Below are positions 1-6,961 of a stretch of 13,818 bases of DNA, in pieces (position 1 is the first letter of the stretch; the number at the start of each line of letters is the position of its first letter). This DNA comes from Flavobacteriales bacterium UBA2619 (lineage in GTDB: Bacteria > Bacteroidota > Bacteroidia > Flavobacteriales_D > Sanyastnellaceae): positions 1,691 to 15,508 of the forward strand of contig DDJR01000040.1 in the NCBI GenBank assembly GCA_002339135.1. The letters are read 5' to 3'. A program made the position numbers and the translations under genes. The notes beneath the pieces are model-generated. The model had not been told where the DNA came from. It saw only the letters and a program-made list of their open reading frames with translations, and searched no databases.

Positions 1-741
1 GAAAACAAGAAAGACCTCTTAATTTTACATGGTCTTTTAGGGAGCTCGGACAACTGGCAAACGTTGGCAAAGAAATATGCTCTTGAATTCCGAGTGCACC
101 TCATTGATGCTAGAAATCATGGGAAAAGTCCACACTCACAAGACCATTCTTATGAATTAATGGCGGCAGACCTTTTGAAATATGTAGATGACCACTCCAT
201 TGAAAAAGCGTGCCTTTTGGGACACAGTATGGGTGGTAAAACAGTGATGCTTTTTTCTGAAAACCACCCCGACAGAGTCTCTAAATTAATTGTTGCTGAC
301 ATCTCGCCTAAGGAATACACTCCTCACCATGAGCACATTTTTAAAGCACTTAAATCAACAAATCCTGCTATAGCTAACTCTCGCAATGAAGTCTTTGAAG
401 TTTTAGAATCTCAACTTGGTGAGGATCCTGTGTTAATTTCCTTTTTAATGAAAAACTTAAGAAGAGAGAAATCAGGTGGGTATACATGGAGGTTTAACCT
501 GGAAGCATTGTCCGTTAATCTATTAGATGTTACCAAGCAGATTCATCTTTCTACAAATACGGTTCCCACCTTGTTTATTTATGGCGCGCTTTCAGAGTAT
601 GTTCGCTCAGAAGATTTAACAGAATTAGAAGAATGTTACTTGCTGTTGGAACATGTTTGCTTAGAAAACTCAGGCCATTGGTTACATGCGCAAGAACCTG
701 AACAGTTTTTTAATGCAACTTCTGGGTTTTTAAATCCCTAA
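1..741 (+). CDS. alpha/beta hydrolase, YbfF-like esterase (5' end outside window)
   Basis: Predicted cytoplasmic serine hydrolase of the alpha/beta-hydrolase fold, related to the acyl-ester hydrolase YbfF; the natural substrate is unknown. The frame is open from base 1, so the gene begins upstream and 246 residues are visible. Before the first internal start-like codon (TTG at 64) the frame reads LILHGLLGSSDNW, the oxyanion-hole HG motif plus the GSSDNW signature of this family, so 64 is not the true start. The nucleophile elbow is GHSMGG with Ser at visible residue 76. VADISP supplies an Asp at residue 100, the position used as the acid in YbfF (24 residues after the Ser). The catalytic His is in SGHW at residue 226. 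All three triad residues are present, so the enzyme is probably active. No signal peptide can be judged. The gene ends 4 bases before the convergent ClC gene, with no convincing terminator between them. Confidence 0.9.
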   Translation, partial: ENKKDLLILHGLLGSSDNWQTLAKKYALEFRVHLIDARNHGKSPHSQDHSYELMAADLLKYVDDHSIEKACLLGHSMGGKTVMLFSENHPDRVSKLIVADISPKEYTPHHEHIFKALKSTNPAIANSRNEVFEVLESQLGEDPVLISFLMKNLRREKSGGYTWRFNLEALSVNLLDVTKQIHLSTNTVPTLFIYGALSEYVRSEDLTELEECYLLLEHVCLENSGHWLHAQEPEQFFNATSGFLNP

Positions 742-745
742 AAAA

Positions 746-2500
746 TCAATCTCCACTTGTTTCTTTCAACCACTTTCGATACACACCAAACAAACGAGAG
801 TTAGAAACAAAACCCAAATACCCCCCCTTTGAATCGACAACAGGAAGATTCCATGCACCACTTACTTCGAATTTCGACATCACCGTCTCCATCTTTTCGT
901 TGGACTTAATGACGTTGTCAGGAATCACGAGAAGGTCATTGACCGTTGTGGTCTCATACTTATCTCTATCAAACATAATTTGGCGAATGTCTTGCAAGTC
1001 AATTAGACCTAAAAGAAGTCCGTTTTCATTGACTACTGGATGTATGTTTCTTTTGCTTTTAGCTACAACCCTAACAAGGGTAGCTAAAGTGTAGTCTGGT
1101 CGTACGGGAAGAAAGTCGGTCTCAATCTCATCTGACAGATTCATCAGAGTGAGTACGCTTTTGTCTTTATCGTGGGTAAGTAACTCTCCTCTTTCTGCAA
1201 GCTCCCGGTTGTAAATGCTATTTTTAACAAGGTATTTAGAAAGTGAGTAACTAAGTGCAGCACTCAGCATTAACGGAACAAAGAGTTCGTAGCCACCACT
1301 GATTTCTGAAGCCAGAAAAATCGCAGTTAGAGGAGCGTGGAGAACACCAGCCATCATGCCCCCCAAACCAGCCAAAACAGCATTTCCAACAGGAATTGTG
1401 TCTGGCCCAAAAACCATATTGACTGAAATCGCAAAAATGTACCCCAACAAAGCTCCACCGAAAAGAGAAGGTGCAAAAACTCCTGCAACACCTCCAGCTC
1501 CAACTGTTAATCCTGTTAATATAGGTTTGAGAGCCCATGCAAAAAGAAGAGCTGCAACTATCGCAAAGCCATCAGTATGATCAAACAGAATTAACTCCCT
1601 AGATATAACATCCGAAGAACCCATAAACAATGAATTGACAACTTCATAGCCTTCGCCATACAGGAAAGGAAAACTTGCCACAGAAGAACCCAAAATCAAT
1701 CCAGCTGTAATGATTTTAGTTAACGGATTTTTAAACCGAGAAACAGCACGAGATGAAATCAAATAAAACTTTGTAAAGACAACAGATCCAAGACCCGCGA
1801 TTAAACCCAAAACGATATAAAAAGGCAATCTTTTCACATCAAAAGGTGCCAATTCTGTGACCGAAAGAATATCCTCTCCCTCAATGAGAAAGTACGCAGT
1901 TAACAAGGATGCTAGAGAAGCGAATATGAGTGGAACGAGACTTGCAGCCGTGAGATCGATCATAATCACTTCCACAGCAAAAATCAGACCTGCGACAGGC
2001 GCTTTAAACATCGCCGCCAGAGATGCGGTTGCAGCACAAGCGATGAGAAGCCGGCGGCGGCGAAAACTGCGCTTGGTACGTGACGCAATCTCTGAACCTA
2101 TGGTAGCTCCCGCTTGAACAGCAGGCGCCTCAAGCCCACCAGATCCGCCAAAACCAACTGAGAGAATGCTTGTAACTACAGGAGCAAAAAGCCAGGTCCG
2201 CTTGAGAGCGCCTCTCCGCGTCGACAGCGCGTGAAGGGTTGCGGGAATGCCTCCCCCAGGATGCTGACCTCCAAGAACTTTTTTCACAAACCAAGCTGTG
2301 AGAAGCAATCCTATGATCGGCCCAAAGCCAATCAAAGGTTGAAAATTAATCAATGATTGTGCTGAAAACATGCCCGATCGAATCAGACTTACTCCATTTT
2401 TTAACACGACTGCCAGAAGCCCAGCTAACACGCCCACGAGGCTAGCCCAAACTAAAATTGCTTTATCTGACCTAAGAAATTCCCAGACTTTACTCAACAT
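746..2500 (-). CDS. ClC-family chloride channel/transporter with C-terminal CBS pair
   Basis: Inner-membrane anion channel or Cl-/H+ exchanger of the ClC family, 584 residues, full length. Selectivity-filter motifs are in order: GGGIP at 82-86 (GSGIP in ClC-ec1, with the filter Ser replaced by Gly), GLEAP at 122-126 (GREGP-type, keeping the external gating Glu as E124), GVFAP at 340-344, and a Tyr at 430 that aligns with the central Tyr445. In the APVAGLIFAVEV stretch the residue matching the internal proton Glu (E203 of ClC-ec1) is Val178, as in eukaryotic ClC channels. Two CBS domains follow, about 455-510 and 515-575, and usually bind nucleotides to control gating. The ATG overlaps the stop of the upstream phosphatase gene as TAATG, so translation is probably coupled. 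It is the last gene of a four-gene operon. The family is certain; channel versus exchanger is not. Confidence 0.95.
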   Translation of the reverse strand: MLSKVWEFLRSDKAILVWASLVGVLAGLLAVVLKNGVSLIRSGMFSAQSLINFQPLIGFGPIIGLLLTAWFVKKVLGGQHPGGGIPATLHALSTRRGALKRTWLFAPVVTSILSVGFGGSGGLEAPAVQAGATIGSEIASRTKRSFRRRRLLIACAATASLAAMFKAPVAGLIFAVEVIMIDLTAASLVPLIFASLASLLTAYFLIEGEDILSVTELAPFDVKRLPFYIVLGLIAGLGSVVFTKFYLISSRAVSRFKNPLTKIITAGLILGSSVASFPFLYGEGYEVVNSLFMGSSDVISRELILFDHTDGFAIVAALLFAWALKPILTGLTVGAGGVAGVFAPSLFGGALLGYIFAISVNMVFGPDTIPVGNAVLAGLGGMMAGVLHAPLTAIFLASEISGGYELFVPLMLSAALSYSLSKYLVKNSIYNRELAERGELLTHDKDKSVLTLMNLSDEIETDFLPVRPDYTLATLVRVVAKSKRNIHPVVNENGLLLGLIDLQDIRQIMFDRDKYETTTVNDLLVIPDNVIKSNEKMETVMSKFEVSGAWNLPVVDSKGGYLGFVSNSRLFGVYRKWLKETSGD

Positions 2501-4275
2501 TATATCAAAATGCTAATTACCAGAACATCATCCACTTGTTCTTCTTTTGCTTTCCAACTGTCAAATTCTTTTGCAAATTGATCTTTGTGCTGATTGATTG
2601 GCACTGTAGACATTCGAACCAACAACTCTCTGAACCTACGTCGCATGTATTTTTTGCCGAATGGGCCTCCAAATTGATCTACAAAACCATCTGTTGAAGC
2701 AAAAATGGTGTCGCCATGCTCAAGAGAGAAAACCTGTTGGGTGTATGACTTTGAATCAGGCTTAAATGAAGCGATTGCAAATTTGTCGGCTTTCATTTCA
2801 AACAGTTCACCTGCTCTAACAACAAACAGGGGATTGTTTGCTCCTGAAAACTTAAGCTCCATTTTTTCCATATCCACTGCCAACATGACTAGGTCCATAC
2901 CATCTTGCAGGTGGTCAGGTGACGATTCCGAACTCAGGACATCCAAAGCGGCAGAGTTCAGTTTGTCAAGGATTTTACTGGGCTCTGTAAACACTTTCGT
3001 TACATGGCTCAACGCATTGTACCCAACAAGACTCATAAAAGCTCCAGGCACACCGTGTCCTGTACAGTCAACTGCGGCTACAAGTCTAATTCTACCCACA
3101 GATCTAAAGAAGTAAAAGTCTCCGGATACAATGTCTCTCGGACGGTAAAAAACGGAGGAGTTGTCGAAAACCTCTGAGACTTCTTTTTCTGTTGGCAAGA
3201 TGGATTCTTGAATTCTCAAAGCGTAGTTGATGCTGTCACGTAAATCGCTGTAGAGCTCTTCGGCTCTTTGTTTTTGCTTGGACATTTCTGCTGTTCTGTC
3301 CTCTACCTTTTTCTCCAACTCTCGTTCTGTTGTGGCCAAGTCATCTCGCATACTTAAAAGAGCATGACCTAAGGAGTCATCATCACTCAGTGGCTCATAG
3401 GGCGCATGAAAGTTTCCAGAACCCACAGCTTCAGAAAATTTTCTGGTTTTTTGAAGTCCCTCGGCGAGTCTGTTAACCGCTTCCGCCATATCTCCAATCT
3501 CATCTGGCGTGATGGGAACCTTAACATCGGGCTGCTGACCACGTCCCATAAATAACAAAGCTTGCTTCAGGTGTCGGACTGGCACAAGAATCGATCTTGT
3601 AAGTGCAAGACCTACGACAATTCCCAAAAAAATTACGGCAAGTGAAACTGACCCCGCAAAGAAACTGAGTTGATCTCCCAAGTGCTCCATCTGAGTCGTC
3701 GCTGCGCGCAGGGAAGATGTTTGAAATGAAGAAAGTGAAATCAATCTGGTGCGTATGCTTCTGTCGTAAATCGAAAGCAGTGAGCCATCTAAGGAATAGA
3801 ATTCGGCGTCCATCATCGCTATGGGGTCGTCGTAACTTGAAAAATCTGGCAGCAATCGTTCAATCTCCTCATAAACTGAAAAAAGTCCCTCGATATCGAG
3901 ATAAAGACTGTCAAGTTGCACTTTTGCTTTGGGGTCCCAATCTGGATACATTTCCTGCAATCTGGCAATGTTTTCCGGAATTGTCTTTGAGATCGTGGTT
4001 TTTAAAAAACGTTTCTCAGTATCGTCAGACCGGCTCTGAAAAGCAATCCAATGCTTGATGCTTACCCTAGCCTCCCCCAGCGATCTATCTAAATCCTCAA
4101 GTGCTTCAATACTTGGAACAAGTTCTTTATCAATCTTCTCACCGATCACTCTGCTTTCACCTAACAAAGATCTTGTTTGAATAAACAACGCGCCTACGGC
4201 AAGTGTGAACAATCCAAATCCCAAAGCCATTCTCCATCCAATGGTAAACCTGAATTTTACATTCGATGTTTTCAT
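2500..4275 (-). CDS. membrane receptor with HAMP domain and PP2C/SpoIIE-type Ser/Thr phosphatase
   Basis: Predicted inner-membrane signalling protein, 591 residues, that would dephosphorylate a Ser/Thr-phosphorylated partner on receiving an envelope signal. Domains: TM1 about 14-31; a helical periplasmic sensor about 33-203, reminiscent of the four-helix bundles of chemoreceptors; TM2 about 205-226; HAMP about 225-280; a charged coiled coil about 308-345; the linker DSINYALRIQESILP, common in Bacteroidota SpoIIE proteins; and the PP2C domain about 372-591. The metal-binding residues look complete: Asp386 in VSGDFYFF, Asp403 in AVDCTGHGVPGAFMS, Asp458 in DGMDLVMLAVD, Asp529 in ASTDGF and Asp582/583 in QVDDVLVISI. 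It starts one base after the TPR gene's stop, behind a purine-rich GAGGGAGAG ribosome-binding-like stretch, and its stop overlaps the ClC start. No anti-sigma kinase or STAS partner is visible nearby, so the target is unknown. Confidence 0.9.
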   Translation of the reverse strand: MKTSNVKFRFTIGWRMALGFGLFTLAVGALFIQTRSLLGESRVIGEKIDKELVPSIEALEDLDRSLGEARVSIKHWIAFQSRSDDTEKRFLKTTISKTIPENIARLQEMYPDWDPKAKVQLDSLYLDIEGLFSVYEEIERLLPDFSSYDDPIAMMDAEFYSLDGSLLSIYDRSIRTRLISLSSFQTSSLRAATTQMEHLGDQLSFFAGSVSLAVIFLGIVVGLALTRSILVPVRHLKQALLFMGRGQQPDVKVPITPDEIGDMAEAVNRLAEGLQKTRKFSEAVGSGNFHAPYEPLSDDDSLGHALLSMRDDLATTERELEKKVEDRTAEMSKQKQRAEELYSDLRDSINYALRIQESILPTEKEVSEVFDNSSVFYRPRDIVSGDFYFFRSVGRIRLVAAVDCTGHGVPGAFMSLVGYNALSHVTKVFTEPSKILDKLNSAALDVLSSESSPDHLQDGMDLVMLAVDMEKMELKFSGANNPLFVVRAGELFEMKADKFAIASFKPDSKSYTQQVFSLEHGDTIFASTDGFVDQFGGPFGKKYMRRRFRELLVRMSTVPINQHKDQFAKEFDSWKAKEEQVDDVLVISILI

Positions 4276-4276
4276 C

Positions 4277-5215
4277 TTACTCTCCCTCTGCTTTCAACAC
4301 CTTGTCCAAAGCGTGTTTGTATTTGTCACTCTCCTCTTTGTTGCTTAACGCATTGTAAATCGTAGTCAATCCCTTCAAAGTTTCTTTTCTGTTGGGGGAC
4401 ATTGTATGGGCTGCAAGCATGGGCTGTAATGCTTTGTCGAAAAGTTCGATACATGCATCTTGTGTTTCCATCAGCTCAAACATTGCTGTTGTATGATCAA
4501 TCGACTTAAGTCTTGAAACACCTCTGTTGTAGAGGTTAATCGCTAAATTATATCTAGCTGTGTAATCTTCTCCGTCCAGTTCAATCGCTTTGTAATAATG
4601 GGCAACAACTCTGGCAAACAGCTCCTCCGAATCTGTGGGTGTAGTTTCCAGCAACAACCTGTTTGCCCTCGCTAAATTCTTCTCCACCTCCACCTCTTCA
4701 CGAGTCCAATCTTCGTTTTGATTTATCACACTTCGAATGGCAACAAATTCATTGAAATATCCGACAATCACATCATCCATACCCCTTGTAAAACCTCGAA
4801 CCCCCCTCACCACATCATTCATGTAGGTCTTTGAAAGATAGTCCAAAGCGTCGAGTGACAATTCGGAGATGGATGTGCTTGATTGCGCATCGATTTCATA
4901 AGCTTTGATCAGTTGGCTGACAGCTAGCTCCCGTTCGCTTAATGCTAAAGCTGAAGTTGAAGACACTAAAAACACCTCCTTCTTAAACTTTCCTTTGTGA
5001 GAATACCCCGAAACATACCAAGCGCGTGCATCATCCTTGGCCTCATGTAAAAGGGCCGGTTCAATCATTTTGAGAGCTTCATCAAACAATTCTTGTTCGG
5101 CCAAGTCAATAGCAGCATCGACAATGCTTTCCGAATTTACGTTCTGAGCGTTTGCCTGTGCTGAGAATAAGACAAACACCCAAATCAACAGGATAATACT
5201 TGAATAATTTTTCAT
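4277..5215 (-). CDS. secreted TPR-type helical repeat protein
   Basis: Exported protein of unknown molecular role, 312 residues. A signal peptide fills residues 1-24 (hydrophobic IILLIWVFVLFSA, likely cleavage after ANA or ANAQ). The rest is helical, with tetratricopeptide-like segments around 30-75, 95-130, 195-240 and 255-310 (for example EQELFDEALKMIEPALLHEA and FARVVAHYYKAIELDGEDYTARYNLAINLYNRG, quoted in parts). An ATG at 5230 would add five residues (MGSHE) before the signal peptide. I chose 5215 because it makes a standard export signal and gives an ATGA overlap with the stop of the YfiR-like gene. TPR proteins act as protein-docking scaffolds, so a link between the YfiR-like protein and the periplasmic domain of the receptor encoded next is plausible but inferred. 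No enzymatic motif is seen. Confidence 0.8.
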   Translation of the reverse strand: MKNYSSIILLIWVFVLFSAQANAQNVNSESIVDAAIDLAEQELFDEALKMIEPALLHEAKDDARAWYVSGYSHKGKFKKEVFLVSSTSALALSERELAVSQLIKAYEIDAQSSTSISELSLDALDYLSKTYMNDVVRGVRGFTRGMDDVIVGYFNEFVAIRSVINQNEDWTREEVEVEKNLARANRLLLETTPTDSEELFARVVAHYYKAIELDGEDYTARYNLAINLYNRGVSRLKSIDHTTAMFELMETQDACIELFDKALQPMLAAHTMSPNRKETLKGLTTIYNALSNKEESDKYKHALDKVLKAEGE

Positions 5216-5775
5216 CTCGTGACTGCCCATGATAAAATTCTATTGCCGACTACAAGCCCTCGATTTAATGCATTCTCCATATCTAGCTCATACCGTATTC
5301 TGCTGGTTTGAACTACAAAATTCACAACAGCTCCTTCTGGCATGGCTGTATCAGCGTCCACTGAAGTCACGACCATAATGGGCTTATCTGCTGTTTGATT
5401 GATCAACTGAATCAGCTGCTCACCTTCAGATTCTGTGTATAAAACATGGGTAAACTCAACCACCTGTTCAGAGTCTGAAATCTCTACAACCTCGAGCATT
5501 TGACTTCCTATCGTTTGCCCAGCATACTTCTCTACCAAAAAAAGATACAGCGCTGTGTTGCCTTGAATCCCTATTCTAAAATTACCCTGTTTTTTGTCAT
5601 TTGGCCAATCATTGCTCCTTGCAAATTGAAATAAAAAACTGGCTTTTGTAATGGCTATCGTGTTCGCCTCATCAAGTTGTGGTCCACCCTGATCAGATTG
5701 TAACCATGAAGTCGAAAGCAAAATCACGACTGCAAAAAGCAAAAGATACATATTTCGAATTCCTAGCGTGAGCAT
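5212..5775 (-). CDS. YfiR-like periplasmic protein (DUF4154 family)
   Basis: Predicted exported protein of 187 residues, first gene of the four-gene operon. The family includes YfiR, the periplasmic repressor of the diguanylate cyclase YfiN, and HmsC. Family traits: ITKASFLFQFARSNDWPND at 42-60 (the K-A-x-F-x-x-x-F-A-x-x-x-x-W-P signature), FRIGIQGN at 66-73, KPIMVVTSV at 131-139, and the C-terminal block VVNFVVQTSRIRYELDMENA with GLVVGNRILSWA at 173-184. A hydrophobic segment at 9-23 is the export signal. The ATG at 5775 gives an n-region with an Arg; Met9 (5751) is an alternative start preceded by AGGA about 9 bases upstream. The mature protein has no cysteine, unlike the disulfide-bearing YfiR of Pseudomonas. 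Family assignment is good; function by analogy only. Confidence 0.82.
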   Translation of the reverse strand: MLTLGIRNMYLLLFAVVILLSTSWLQSDQGGPQLDEANTIAITKASFLFQFARSNDWPNDKKQGNFRIGIQGNTALYLFLVEKYAGQTIGSQMLEVVEISDSEQVVEFTHVLYTESEGEQLIQLINQTADKPIMVVTSVDADTAMPEGAVVNFVVQTSRIRYELDMENALNRGLVVGNRILSWAVTR

Positions 5776-5848
5776 CTCACGAAGTTAACCACTCCATTTG
5801 CTCGTAACTTATTTTACAAAATGGGTTCCTAACTTCTAAATGTGTGGG

Positions 5849-5876
5849 ATTGTAGCAGTTGTTTAGATCTGTTCAA
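5849..5876 (-). promoter_or_regulatory. possible promoter of the YfiR-like/TPR/PP2C/ClC operon
   Basis: On the minus strand TTGAAC (5876-5871) and TACAAT (5854-5849) are 16 bases apart, about 75 bases upstream of the YfiR-like start and overlapping the stop of the oxidase gene. The spacing and the -10-like box resemble a general sigma-70 promoter, but the pair does not match the usual Bacteroidota TTTG/TAnnTTTG pattern. This is therefore only a candidate. The 87-base gap here is the only sizeable non-coding space before the operon. Confidence 0.22.
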
Positions 5877-6960
5877 CAAAATACCTGTCCGTATTTATTT
5901 CGTGAGGCAACTCTTTTCCATCCATGATGTACCTGACTAAATGCGCTGCTGTTGCGGGACCTATTAACACCCCCCTGGTGCCTAATCCATTAAGAATGTA
6001 GGTGTTTTCGGAAATCCTTCCTGCGTAAGGTCTCCTGTCTTTAGAAGCAGGCCTAAATCCTGTCTCATGATTCGTGATCTCAAAACGGTCGAAAATCTCA
6101 GGTGATAGCACAGGCTGAATGCTCGAAAGAAGCTCTTCACGACCTTCTGAAGAAGGAAGACTCTTTGCAACATTCCACTTGTATGTTGAACCCAATTTAT
6201 AGGTGTTGTTTCCGCGAGGCAGGAGCCATTTTACTCTGTTAAGACACCTGTTTTTTGTGTTGATATTTGAAGTTAAAGTGAGAACTTCTCCGTGATCTGA
6301 TTGGATTTTTAAATTGTGACATGCAAGCTCTTCTGATGCGCCTACTCCCCTGCAATCGATGAATTTTGAGGACGGGTGATTTTCTTTACAGGAAGCGTGA
6401 TAGGTCTTTTCCTTGAACCGCCCCTTAGATTCGAGAAAAGATCGAAAAGAATCAAGCAAAAGTGGCAAATCTACCCAACCAGCTTCAGGCACAATCCCGA
6501 AGCCATGAGGTGCAATGACATCTGTTAGATTTTCATCGCTTGCAGGCTCAATAAATTGTGATACCGCATGACTCTCTTGGACTCTTTTTTTCCAGAGTAT
6601 TTTATACTGAGCACTGGGGAAAATGCGCATAATTGGGGAATGATGAAGGATTTTACCCGGCATTTTGAGGAAGAGTTCCATTTGTAGATAGGTCTCCCTC
6701 ATGACCTCCATATGCTCCCTTGCATTCCAAACTTCAACGATTCTTTTAAACGATACCGGATTGAACATTCCTGCTGCAACACGCGAGGCTTGATTCGATG
6801 AGTTGGGCTCTGATGGTTCATGAGAGTCTTGAGCTGCTTTGCCCTTAGGGGCATCCCAAACCTCATACTCTACATCTCTTTTCTCAAGTTCCCAGGCCAC
6901 CAGCGTACCGGAAAGCCCACCTCCAACCACAATAAATTTGTGAGAACTTTCAGCGGTCAT
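5863..6960 (-). CDS. FAD-dependent oxidoreductase, D-amino-acid/glycine-oxidase (DAO) superfamily
   Basis: Predicted cytoplasmic flavoenzyme of 365 residues that would oxidise an amine or amino-acid-like substrate; the exact substrate cannot be read from sequence. The N-terminal Rossmann FAD motif is FIVVGGGLSGTLVAWELE (Gly13, Gly15, Gly18), followed by an acidic/aromatic VWDA turn at the end of strand 2. VAAGMFNPVSFKRIVEVWNA at 61-80 resembles the second conserved block of the superfamily. Near the C-terminus are TGFRPASKDRRPYAGR at 300-315 and NGLGTRGVLIGPATAAHL at 324-341, the typical FAD-closing region of ThiO/DAO proteins. Residues 38-58 are a polar insertion after the FAD motif. The ATG begins one base after the kbl stop (TAGCATG), so the two are almost certainly co-transcribed and perhaps translationally coupled. 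No other thiamine genes are visible, so calling it ThiO is not justified. Confidence 0.85.
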   Translation of the reverse strand: MTAESSHKFIVVGGGLSGTLVAWELEKRDVEYEVWDAPKGKAAQDSHEPSEPNSSNQASRVAAGMFNPVSFKRIVEVWNAREHMEVMRETYLQMELFLKMPGKILHHSPIMRIFPSAQYKILWKKRVQESHAVSQFIEPASDENLTDVIAPHGFGIVPEAGWVDLPLLLDSFRSFLESKGRFKEKTYHASCKENHPSSKFIDCRGVGASEELACHNLKIQSDHGEVLTLTSNINTKNRCLNRVKWLLPRGNNTYKLGSTYKWNVAKSLPSSEGREELLSSIQPVLSPEIFDRFEITNHETGFRPASKDRRPYAGRISENTYILNGLGTRGVLIGPATAAHLVRYIMDGKELPHEINTDRYFVEQI

Positions 6961-6961
6961 G

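Noticed and set aside
64..741. Treating the hydrolase as starting at the TTG at 64
   Set aside because: The frame is open to base 1 and encodes the conserved oxyanion-hole motif upstream, so the true start is outside the window.
724..752. GGG-T-run-AAATCCC followed by A-run between the hydrolase and ClC genes as a terminator
   Set aside because: Only three G-C pairs with a mismatch next to them; too weak to call a stem.
1060..1086. Imperfect palindrome (TAGCT, ACCCT and their complements with a three-base bulge) resembling an operator or terminator
   Set aside because: It lies in the middle of the ClC CBS1 coding region, is interrupted by a bulge, and has no U-tract or promoter context.
2705..3115. 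136-codon plus-strand open frame antisense to the PP2C domain
   Set aside because: It is a shadow of the phosphatase gene, with no family resemblance and no start context.
4277..5230. Start of the TPR-type protein at the ATG at 5230
   Set aside because: It puts a charged MGSHE before the signal peptide; the ATG at 5215 gives a normal signal peptide and an ATGA overlap.
5863..6960. Naming the flavoenzyme thiO
   Set aside because: Only general DAO-superfamily motifs are visible and no thiamine genes are nearby.
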